From Luscinia megarhynchos (Eukaryota > Chordata > Aves > Passeriformes > Turdidae): 64,000 nt of DNA. The translations under genes and the position numbers were made by a program. Of the stretch, positions 25,801 through 35,545 are shown in pieces. The stretch is from assembly GCA_034336665.1 (NCBI GenBank), contig CM067592.1:50237783-50301782 (forward strand). Direction: 5' to 3'. The notes beneath the pieces were generated by a model, which had not been told where the DNA came from, ran no database searches, and was given only the letters and a program-made list of their open reading frames with translations. Position 1 is the stretch's first letter; each line of letters starts with the position of its first letter.

Positions 25801-28800
25801 GCGCCATATATAGGAATACGACCCAATTTGCAGGGCTGTAACTTTTAAAAAAACTTTGTGAGTAAATCTTGTTTCATTGTTGCCTTAGTGTTTCCGAAAG
25901 CACAAACTAAAATCTGTTTCAAAAACTGATTCAAACTGCAGCGTTCGCAGAACACCCCTGAGACATAGACCTAGGTCTTGTCCAAGGGCACCAGCTGGAT
26001 GCAAAGCTCCAAAGCTGCCGAGATTAAATTAGTTTACACTCCACGAGTAGTTATCCTAGTACAAACTACTCTTGACCAGAAGACAGAATGACCAGTTTCA
26101 GGAGACATCAGTAACAAAGTCCAGTCTGCTACACTGACAAGAAGAGAATAAAGTAAAGCAGTTTCAATTAACACAACTTCATTCATATAAAATCTGTCGA
26201 GGGTGTCCTTCAATGACACTGACAGAATTACCTGCATACCATCAGCATATTAGCCACAGCTGCTTTAACTTGTAAAACTTTCACCTTAAGAAATGTTTCA
26301 TACTTGCAGCTCCAGTAGATGAAGCAGTTCTCCAGCAGATCTCCACTCATGTCCCAGGAAATTAATCTTCTACTACTAAGGGTCAAGAATCCAAATCAAC
26401 CAGAACTTTAATTTGTCTTGCATTTGCACTCGGGTAAATATTATTAGAAAATGGTAGGACGTGGAGAATTAACTTTCATGAAGAAAACTTGCTCATAATT
26501 TCCCTTCTTAAAAAGCGAAGAAGAAATATACATTACTGTACTTTTGTCACTGATATAAGTACATGCTTAAATGAGGGGATAGTAACTGTAAGTGGGAAAT
26601 GCAATTTGCAGTGGAAATCCTCCTTGGAATATTTGTGGGGGGAAATTATAGCAAAAAAGGGGCTCGTTTTATTTTATGGTGTTGAATTGGAAGTTGTGTG
26701 TGCATTTATTTTTATCTAGTGTTTACTATTATTAAAAGCCTAAGGCTTCTACTACCTATTCCTTTAAATAATAGAAATATTACAGCAACACACACGCCAG
26801 GGTTTTTATTAGACTGTAGGTGGCTCTATTCCAATGTAAATTTCAATATCATGAAATCGAGATAATTTTGTACATTCAGTTATCTCCTGCTTTCCAACAT
26901 ACCACATATGGGAACTTTCTTTTTCATGCATTTTCACAACAGTGAGCCTGAAGAGAACTCACGTTATATATCTCATGCCTTACAGGAGCTTTGACTCTTG
27001 ATTTTTTTTCAGCTTCCACATCAAATTAAGTTGTCATAGCACAAAGTAATGAAAAGCAGCATTTGTATTAAACTGTAGTTATGTTTATTGATTGATGCTA
27101 AAACCCAGGAAATTGTGTTTCCTTTCACCTTGGAAAATAGAGGAAACTTGTTTGCTAAGTCATTATTCCCTCAACAAAACCAAGAAAATTCTCCAATGTA
27201 GTCTGAAAACTGACTATCTCTTCTGGCTTAGGAGTAGAAAGATAAGCTGTGCTATGGTTCTTTTAAAGGTATTTTTATCCTAGCTTTTTACTTCCAAACT
27301 CTATCATTCTGCAGAGTTTCAGTAAGCATTTTGCTTCCTCATATGCAGCACATCTGACTTACAACTTATATACTGACCAGAAAGAAAGGTTTGATATACA
27401 TGTGCAAAACTATCAGAAACAGAGAACCTCTGCACATCTTGTCGTGTTTTGCAACAAGCTCAAGGAGCATGACTTGACTTCTGCAATATGATAAATTATA
27501 GTTATGAGCGGTGTTTTTGGCCTCTAGAATCAGTAGAGATTGAAAGCTAAGGGAGCAAAAGAACTGGAGGCATGTGTATCCCGCATGTAGCCAGATTCCC
27601 TGGAAGTCCTACACCAGACCCAGTGGGAGCAATAGGATTTACTCTGGTTGGCCTCTTTTGTTCTGTGAAGTTAGCCCTCCTTCCCCTCCTAGAACAAGGG
27701 GGATGGCCTCCAGAATTACACAGCCTCCTTAAGAATGTCCTTAATTTTGAGGTCAACAGCAAAAAAACGATAATTTGATATCAGAAATCACTGCCTGTTT
27801 TGTCTGTTATCATTCCCAGACTCTGCCTATATTGCTAGAATCTGAAAAAAATATTTCAGGGCAAAGATCACTTCATGCACAAACACCATTTCTTAAGCTT
27901 GCCTCACATCTGCCTACTCTCAAGGATGAGACTATGGCCATGTATTATTGTCCATAAGGCATTTCCATTCTTACACTGTCAAATATTATTAAGTTAGTGA
28001 TGGAACAACATTTCTTTGATTGTTTTATGCTTGTGCAACAGCTATACAGATAGGAAAATGATCTGTGAAAATATTTCTCAGGCGCTTGATTAGCAATCAC
28101 TGGTGTTTCAAATAAATGCTAGTATGTTGCTGTCAGAGAGTATTTATATTTCCAGTCATCCTAGTTCTTCTTAATTGTGTAGTGCTTAGCTGACTTTTTT
28201 TTCAGAGGAAAGATTTCATTCAGGCTCAGTTCCATCTTAGCTAGGCTTCCCCAGGACTAAAGTTTTTCCAGCAGGTGTAAATAAAACAGTTCTAAGTAGT
28301 GGTATGATGTGTGGCTTCACCACAAAAATGAAAAGGGAGGTGCTGTGGACCCTCTGCTGTCCTTGGACCATCAACATCTCACCAGCTTGAGACCTCCTGC
28401 CCCCTCCTGGGGAGCTCAATGCCTGCTTGAGAGGAGCTGACTGAAACCTGGTACCAGGAGAATAATAACTTAATCATTAGAATAGTTTCAAACTGTTCCT
28501 ACAGAAATACCATCTGGATGTTGCACTGCACATATTAAAAAAAAAAAGGCCAGGTCAGATCTACTGGTCTTCCATTTGTGACCAAGTTAACTGTCCCCCA
28601 GGCACAAAGCTAGTTCCTTAACCCACTGCACTAGGCAGACCTTGCACTGACACCTCGTGCTAGTGATTTCTCATGCAAAACCTGTCATTCCAAGCAAGAA
28701 GCAGGTTTGTGTCTTTGGAGTTTGAACTGGGGAAAATGTCATTGTAATTCAAGCAACAGCAATCGAAAGTAGATAACACAAATCAGTAGGACTCAGTTCC

Positions 28801-29557
28801 AGCCCTTTTTACTAATCCAAAATCAGTAAAGAACATCATGTTCAAATAAATTATTTTTGTGTAAGACTTGACTTTCAAGTCTGTGTGCAAAAATATTCTT
28901 TTTGATCTGGGTTCAGTGGTTTTCCTCACTTATCTGAAAAGAATTAGCAACAGGGTAGTACATTAAACTCAAATATAAGTCAAAACCAACACTAGAACAA
29001 CAGTTTCTTTATGGTTTTACCAGCTCAGAAAGGAGTCATATTGAGAAAAGATTAATAGTGCTCTTGGAGTGCTTGATTTAGTACCTTGTTGTGGCAAAGA
29101 GAAGCAGGGGCAGAGAGGCAATGGACTCTGGGCCATGTTTTACCCTCTGCTGTGACTGGCAACAGCTTGGACTGTCTCACATGACAGATGCACTCAAAGA
29201 CCATTTGTGTTGTCTGTGTTAATGGTACTTTTCAGGACACATTTACAAATTCATATGGAGACTAAAGAGATGACAGAAGAGTTTCTACCCTTTACCCTGC
29301 AGTGCTGAAGAATCAAAATTCTGACTCAGTTTCAGAGCAAATATAGCATGTTAAAAAGTAGGCATTAAGTGTAACTCTCTGTAACAGTTGGAACATCCAT
29401 AAATGAATTACAGATTAAATGGCTGCACTAAAAATTCACTGAGTAGCAGTATCTGCATTGCTGTTAATTGCTAATGAACCCAGCTATGCATTCCTAGATG
29501 TTCAAGCACAGAACTGATCATGGGGTTTATACATGGTAGATTTAGTAGCTTAACGGG
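22870..29557. other. Long unique stretch
   Basis: G+C-richer patches at 22,960-23,190 and 24,890-25,140 have several overlapping open frames on both strands, none with motifs or splice context. A tRNA-like scrap lies at 23,406-23,455 and is listed separately. No CR1 or LTR is recognised between 22.9 and 29.5 kb. Confidence 0.4.
23406..23455 (+). repeat. tRNA-like relic (D-arm and anticodon-arm resemblance)
   Basis: AGTGGCTCATTGAGCAGCAT resembles an A-box/D-arm, and CTGG-CGTGTGAA-CCAG forms a 4-bp stem with an 8-base loop where an anticodon arm would lie. No B-box (GGTTCGANTCC) follows, so at best this is the 5' half of a very old tRNA-derived SINE. Chance similarity is possible. Confidence 0.2.
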
Positions 29558-29670
29558 TGTCACGGTGTGACTTGGGTTTGCCAACCTTAATATATTTAAT
29601 TACTTTTAGAGACAGAACCCAGGAGTAGAGACAAGGCAGGCTCAAAACTTAAAAAGGTACAAGAAGAAAT

Positions 29671-29678
29671 TTATTAAT
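29671..29678. repeat. Target-site duplication of nested LTR C, left copy
   Basis: TTATTAAT, repeated exactly at 30,015-30,022 on the other side of the insertion. Copy A has the uninterrupted site (complement of its ATTAATAA), which confirms an insertion. The true duplication may be shorter (5-6 bp) with chance extension. Confidence 0.75.
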
Positions 29679-30014
29679 TGTGGAGATCCAAAATAAGTTT
29701 TCCCAGTTAAGAATTGTAACCCCTGTTCTCTTCCCTAAGCCCTCTCACTGTCCGTTAACCCTTAGGTCACTCCCACCCTAATTCCCTGTTGGTCTTTTAC
29801 TCTAGCCCATCCCTGTAGCACCCTGTGTAATTTAGTAATTGGTCCCTGGGGCTTTCCCCGCCCTGCTTATCCCATGTACTTTGGCCTGGACCCTCCAAGC
29901 TCCGGGGCCTTTGTTCCCTGAAACCCAAACCGTGCGTGGCTGAAATAAACATCTTAAAAGCCTTGCAAAGGCCTTCCTACTCTTTCACCCCAAGCAACAT
30001 CATAAAAGCAACAA
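29679..30014 (+). mobile_element. Nested solo LTR C (about 336 bp)
   Basis: Present in copy B and absent from copy A at the same position. It starts TGTGGAGATCC and ends ...AAAGCAACA(A), thus TG...CA. An AATAAA at 29,944-29,949 sits about 65 bases before the 3' end on the plus strand, giving the orientation. It is flanked by TTATTAAT on both sides. Length, termini, signal and duplication together indicate a solo LTR of a second ERV family, unrelated in sequence to copies A and B. It inserted after LTR B and is therefore younger. Confidence 0.8.
29944..29949 (+). promoter_or_regulatory. LTR polyadenylation signal AATAAA (LTR C)
   Basis: Hexamer within GGCTGAAATAAACATC, about 65 bases before the LTR 3' end. 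Confidence 0.6.
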
Positions 30015-30022
30015 TTATTAAT
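30015..30022. repeat. Target-site duplication of nested LTR C, right copy
   Basis: TTATTAAT, identical to 29,671-29,678. Confidence 0.75.
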
Positions 30023-30649
30023 ACAAAAAAATAATTAGAATTCAGGATAAAATTCCTAGATTATTCCCTCCTCCCCTTCATTCCACATTTCTTATCAACA
30101 ACATACAGAGAGAACACTTCAGTCAGCTATACACTTAAATAATCAGTTCAGTTTACTTCAGAGAGAAAAGTCCCTTTTTTGGTTATGGCTTAGGGGATGT
30201 CTTCACCTTCACAGTCTGCGTCCGTCCGAGACCCACAGAACTATGAATTTTCCTCTCATTTACACAGTCCTTCCAGAGCTGTGTTATGGGTTAAGTTACA
30301 CACTTGGGGTATCACTTTTAAAGGCAGGCTGCTAAAAAAACAAACCAGAATTCTCTTCATTGTCTTCTCTATTAAATGTCTCTGTTCATATTCCAGTCTC
30401 AGAACAGAGACCCCCCCATTCCCTCGGGGCAAAGGATCCTTTTCTCAAATATTTCAACCCCCCATGTATTTTCCACAGTTTAAAGGAACTTTAGTGAAGT
30501 CATAATCCCCACAGCCCACAAAAAAGGTTTTCAGCTACTTGCATCTTTTCAATCTCTTCCCACCAGGAACTTTATCTTCATTCCGCTGACCTCTGTAGTC
30601 TCCATGCTTCATTTCTTTTCATTCAGGGAAGCTCAGGAAATCGAGGATT

Positions 30650-31030
30650 TTATCCAGGTATAAAGAAGTTACAATTGTATTCAGATTGCAAAGAAACAAA
30701 CGTGGGCAGCTGGAGTTCTTCTCTGCCACGTGGAAAGGCGAGCCGAGCCCAGCCGGCAGGGCCAGGGCCATGTGGCCGGTGCTGGGGCCATGCGGAGCCG
30801 GGGGGCCCCCAAGCCAGGGGCTCCCCGCAGAGCCGGGGTGCCGGGCCGGACCCCCCCCGCTGAGCCCGGAGCCGGATCGTGGGGCCGGTGCCCCGGCCGG
30901 AGGTCACCGCACCCCCAGAGTCCCCAAGCCGAAAGAGGGCAGATAACTCATTCCACTGTGATTTGTGAAAGCAAAACAACCTCTAATTGGTTTCCCGAGC
31001 TGTCCATCACCAAATCAGCTCTCTGATTGG
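30650..31030 (-). promoter_or_regulatory. G+C-rich promoter-like core of LTR B with two CCAAT boxes
   Basis: On the minus strand, two CCAAT motifs (plus-strand ATTGG at 31,026-31,030 and 30,986-30,990) precede a strongly G+C- and CpG-rich stretch at 30,720-30,945, followed by a TTTATACC motif at about 30,660. This order fits a U3 promoter. The overlapping 86-109-codon frames are by-products of the base composition. Confidence 0.4.
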
Positions 31031-31151
31031 TGCCACCAGCTCACAGGGGAAGCTCCCAGAGACTGGAGAGTGCCTCCCACTCCCCACCTCATGGAGCTTG
31101 CCTTGAGGCGAGTCTACCCCTCCCCCTGAGCATGTGAAACCAACACAACAG

Positions 31152-32633
31152 GTATCAAGGAACGTCAGGATTTTTAGACTCAACCAGTTTTCAGTCAACA
31201 GACATTTCTTTGCATACTGGTACTAAATATGGTTGTAAGGACAGGGAGCCAAGTAGGAAAAGGCTGCAGCTAAACTTTTCTCCATTTCTTTATCTTTTAT
31301 AAGTGTGAACCTGCACATTGTAATGTCTCTTCTTCATTTCAATAGAATTACGCTTCCCTAACTAAGCATGTGCTATTTGAGTTGTATAACTGTTCCTGGA
31401 TTTGCTCTCATTTATTAAACTTTTTATTTTCTCTAGGACTTTAAATCAGCAGAAGATATACAAATTTAAAAAACAAACAAACATTTACTCAAGAACAAAT
31501 TTTGAACTCACTGGAATAAAGATGTATACGTACAAAAATAAAGCCTCTGGATAATACCCAGGAAAGAAAGACGCATTGCATTTCACAGTGAAGCTGAACT
31601 GTGGTGGGTGGAAGTGCTTGTTTTTAACAGCAAAACTATGGCAATAGCTGCACTGTGAATCCTGTACTCTAGAAAAAACAACATAAATATTGCAATGTCC
31701 GGTCATTCAGCAGGGAAAAGAGTAACTTTTTCCAAATAGGCTACTTCTTTATTCAAGCTGCCTTCCATTTTACAGGTGATAGCTCCTTCTCTCTGCTGTC
31801 CAGCTGTGGTTCCCATCCAAACACAATGCTCTGGGAAATAATTTATTGCAACAAATCCCCTTTATAAATAATAAACCAAAGCTTTGTCTCAAAGAACACC
31901 AGGACAGCTGTCAAAAGAGGTGAGATTTGTTTACAAGGAGAACTAGGAGATGTAAATGGATGAGGCAGGAGCAGTGGGAAAAGGAAGCATGGTGTCTTAA
32001 GGTTAATATACAATGCAACAAAACTGTAGGGCATGTTTCAGGGGAAAAGCCAGAGGCATTTGAAATATGAGAAACTACATCCAATAAATCATATGAATCA
32101 CTAGGTCATGAAATGTTGGCAAACTATTTTTATTCTAGAACAGCGACTGATCTGGCTTGGACAATATTTTCTTATCTATTCAGCAATAGAAGATTCACAA
32201 ATGTTTACTCCCAGATTATATTGGTAGGAAGATAGCAACTATGCTTATTCTTTTCCAAATGTTTATTGTTCTCGTATCAGCACAAAGATGTAGAAAGCTA
32301 TAAAAAGTAGTCTACAGTCAGTGTGACACCTATCTTTTGAGATTTCATGGATATTCAAGTTTATGATGGGTTAAATTTATATAATGATTAAGTGTGATGC
32401 AATAAGGACTTCCCTGGGCTTATACATTAGTGTGAATTATCAGCTCCAAATAACATTACTAACTCCAAATGAATTATTTTTTGTTTCAATTTTGGCAACT
32501 ATCTGGTGATTAATACCTAGGAAAATACAAGTGCAGGGAACAATCCATGGCAACTTGATACTCAGTTTTTAGCTCTTGAACGTGCAGCAAAGCAATTAGA
32601 TTTTCTTTATGTTTTTATGATGTATAATAACAT
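31152..32633. other. Unique A+T-rich sequence
   Basis: No gene or repeat family recognised. A short A-run with CAAA units lies at 31,468-31,486. Confidence 0.4.
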
Positions 32634-32766
32634 TAGTGGTCTCTAAGTCAGGCATTTCCTGGCAGCTAATAGTGGGTTGGGTTAAGAGCCCCTGGGTTTA
32701 TCTTAGACCTTTTACTCTTCCAGACAGTCATTAGCTGCCAGGAAATGTTTGACTCAGGGGTCATTA
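32634..32766. other. Long near-perfect hairpin (inverted repeat, 37-bp arms)
   Basis: The left arm 32,634-32,670 and right arm 32,730-32,766 are inverted copies. The inner 18 bp (CATTTCCTGGCAGCTAAT against ATTAGCTGCCAGGAAATG) are perfect. Over 37 bp there are 30 Watson-Crick pairs, 6 positions that would be G-U pairs in plus-strand RNA, and a single A-C mismatch (32,645/32,755). The 59-base centre folds further: AAGAG 32,684-32,688 pairs with CTCTT 32,715-32,719, and GGTTTA 32,695-32,700 pairs with TAGACC 32,704-32,709 around a 3-base loop. The whole is one unbranched hairpin of about 133 nt, the size of a long pre-miRNA, or a fold-back mobile element. I recognise no known miRNA in it. Confidence 0.6.
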
Positions 32767-33459
32767 TTGCTTAAATATTGCTTCTAAAAGCTTCTCATTA
32801 CTATCAATTCATTTTGCTTTTGTGCTGTATTAGCAGGCATAAGTAGCAATACTATTAACTATAATAACATATCAGGCAAATAATAAAGGTGTTGCAGGAC
32901 AGGGACAGGGCCAAGACAAATTGTTTTCTATGTATTTCTAGTTTAGGGTTGGATATTGACACTGTAATAAATCCAAACAAGAAGACTAAGTACCATGTGA
33001 CTACTAGAATAGAGGAGAAAAAAAGACAAAAGGAGAAAATAAGAGGGAGAAGCAATTTCATGGCAAGAGAAAAAAAGACAAGGTCAGAGGGAAAGAGTAG
33101 CATAATGCCAAAGTCTTGAGTGAGAAATTTTGCATTCCTGGCAATGAGAAAAATTACAAGGATTTATTGCACTGTGCCAAGTAATTGTACGTATTACATC
33201 ACCAGCATCCTCTTTTTCTGTTTCCAGTTCTATATATGCAAACAACGAGGCCACAGTGCAAGTATTAAACAGGCCACTCCAATTTTGTTGCAAGTTTTCT
33301 GCAAGAGAAGACCTCATTTGAAATCCCCAGAAGCAAACAGAAATGGAGCATTGCCTCAGTGTGAACCAAAACTTTATTCCTTTTTCACCTGGTGAAATTG
33401 CAGCTCAGATTCTCATAAGCCTGAATCCATTACCATGCATAATCTTTTATGCTCCTCCA
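32767..33459. other. Unique sequence
   Basis: A+T-rich, with a purine-rich patch (AGAGGAGAAAAAAAGACAAAAG-like) at 33,010-33,100. No repeat family recognised until the CR1 that follows. Confidence 0.4.
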
Positions 33460-33825
33460 CCTGGCTCCAGCCTCTTTTCAGGTATTGTAGAGACTGATAA
33501 CATCTCCCCTGAGCCTCCTTTCCTCCAGGCTAAACATCCCCAGCTCCCTCAGCTGCTTCTCACCAGACCTGTGCTCCAGACCTTTCCCAGCTCCTTTGCC
33601 CTTCTCTGGACATGTTCCAGCACCTCAGTGTCTTTCCAGCAGTGAGGGACCCAGAACTGGACAAAGGACTCTGTGTCCTTTGGTGTGGACACCACACCAA
33701 GGTGGGGCCTCACCAGTGCCAGGTGCAGAGGGACAACCCCTGTCCTGGCCACAGTATTGCTGATGCAGGACAGGATGCCCTGGCATTTCTTGGCCACCTC
33801 TGCAGACTGCTGGATCCTGTCCAAA
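33460..33825 (-). mobile_element. CR1 LINE fragment, antisense
   Basis: On the plus strand it reads as the complement of the CR1 3' region just after the reverse-transcriptase frame: TTTCCTCCAGGCTAAACA, CCCAGCTCCCTCAGCTGC, CCCTTCTCTGGACATG, CCAGCACCTCAGTGTC, GAGGGACCCAGAACTGGACA, GGTGGGGCCTCACCAGTGCC, CAGGATGCCCTGGCATT. It is well conserved for an old copy. The 162-codon plus-strand frame across it is antisense noise. Confidence 0.92.
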
Positions 33826-35302
33826 AATACAAAACACGGCTGTCTTTTGACTGCCTTTATGTACAGCCACCAAAGAAAAGCATTGCAAGCTGCAGACACT
33901 GTTGTACACAGTGCAGGCCCCCTAAGAAGCCCCAGGATTCATGGCCCCTTTTTTGCACTGTCTTCACAGCATTTGTTCCCTTCAACATTTGCTCATATAA
34001 ATTGTCCATGAATGAGTCAGTTCAGCAGAGAGACCTCCCACTGAGCTCCATTTTAGTGAAGCACTTTTGTGAACACACAAGCTCATCAATATTTCAGTAA
34101 ACTTTGGGCAAATATATTTCTAAATTATTCTGGAAGCAGACTGAAAGTTGTGCTTAAATTAAGCCTATATAAGTTAAAAGCACATTTAGGCATCTTGGAT
34201 ATCAAGTCTAATATATCTTTTTATTGAGTCTGAGGAGAAAAAAAACAAATGAGAAGAAGAATTATTTCTTTAAACATCAATATACCTATTCTGGAGATGA
34301 GAAAGAGTATACTACCTTCAAGCATCACATTTTGTTATCAGTACAAGTCTCACTCAGAGCTGACAAGACCTAGTAACCTAGCCCTGTACATTATTCTGCA
34401 AAAATAATTGGAAGTCATAATTATCTAAACTCAAATTTTATATCTACAGGTATGTGCTGCAAATAGGACCCTGAATGAGTTCCAATCTCAGACAAAAATT
34501 GCCTTAGAAAAAATGTGAAAAAAATAGTACAATTTGATCAATAATTCAAAACTGATGCATTCTAGAATTAATTACAAGTTTAATTAATTAACTTAAATCA
34601 ATATTATTAAGAAAATTGTTCAACATTATGAGGAAATATACATTTTGAGTGAAGAAAATAGTGTTGCCCACAAATGAAAATTCCATTCTATAGAGCAGAA
34701 ATAAAAATGGATTTCCAGCCAGCACCTGGAGAAGGAATGGTTCCCTGAGCTCCGGATTTGAAACAGGTACATTTATCCATAACTGTATTTAGCTTTTCAG
34801 ATGTAGGTAGATGTATGGAACTCTCATAAGTCTGAGTTTCCCCATCTTAAAGTCAGAAAGAAAAACAACTATCTGAGTTAGTTGACTGCATTGACACATT
34901 ACCCTCTCAACTGTTTACTGAACCAGTTTTCTAAATAAAGTAAAATCTTAGTAGTTTTTAACTTACCACACGGTTCAGAGTTCAAACAATAGTCTTGAAC
35001 CCATAATGTATCTCAAACTGACACTGCAAGACCATGAAGGCTGTGAAGTCTGGCATTCAGATAAGGAGGAACTACCAGAATAAAGTTGACCCTGATATTT
35101 GCATTCACCATTCTTATGCATATGCATTACCATGCAATCCTTTTTTACATAACAGCACACAAGCTGTTCCATGGGATGCTTGTCTCAGTCGGAAGGGTAA
35201 TAATTTGGTATTCCCTTTTATCCTCACTGGAAAGGCCCCAAGCCTCACTTAATGCATACAACAGGAAACCTTCAGTGAATTAAAAGTTAACAATTCCCTC
35301 AC
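33826..35302. other. Unique A+T-rich sequence
   Basis: No gene or repeat family recognised between the CR1 and the candidate exon. Confidence 0.4.
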
Positions 35303-35545
35303 CAGTATCTCTGTAGTAATTTCTTTGTAGTCTCTAAGACTGGGATTTTCAAAAAATGTACTTAGATAACTGTTCAGACCGCCAGTAGCCCCCATAAAAT
35401 TTTCAAAATTATCTTTGTCATGAGGCTCTGCAGCAATTGTAAACATTTGTGTGATGGCCACCTCTGGTGGGAGCTGCACAGAGCATTCATCCCTTCCTTG
35501 TTGTGTTGGAGGACGATTCACTAAGGTACAGCCCCAATTCATGAT
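35303..35545 (-). CDS. Candidate internal exon, 81 codons, product unrecognised
   Basis: On the minus strand a 243-bp stretch runs from an acceptor-like TTGATCTCTGCCAG to a donor ATACTG/GTGAGG, with no stop in between and whole codons at both ends (phase 0 to 0). It lies inside a 183-codon open frame (35,800-35,249), the longest non-repetitive frame in the window. Composition is strongly protein-like: IMNWGCTLVNRPPTQQG near the start, EVAITQMFTIAAEPHDKD in the middle, and NPSLRDYKEITTEIL at the end, which looks helical. I do not recognise the family. No partner exon can be proven, but other coding-like minus-strand pieces lie at 36.2-36.5 kb and 10.7-11.25 kb. The alternative is chance: 183 codons is only somewhat above what 64 kb of non-coding DNA can give. 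Confidence 0.35.

Larger units (their letters stand above)
29558..31151 (-). mobile_element. ERV long terminal repeat, copy B, interrupted by LTR C
   Basis: This is the reverse complement of copy A. Its 3' LTR end is TGTCACGGTG at 29,558, exactly the complement of copy A's end. Alignment to copy A holds for 29,558-29,678 and 30,015-30,545. Beyond that, copy A leaves the window. The LTR is judged to continue through the G+C-rich, CCAAT-bearing stretch to about 31,030-31,151, where the complement of TGTTGTGTTGG is a possible 5' end. That right boundary is not resolved and no target-site duplication was found. The left flank does not look like a primer-binding site, so it is a solo or 3' LTR. 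No retroviral coding frame is seen beside it. Confidence 0.8.

Noticed and set aside
33612..34100. 162-codon plus-strand frame
   Set aside because: It lies antisense over a CR1 fragment and continues into unrelated sequence.
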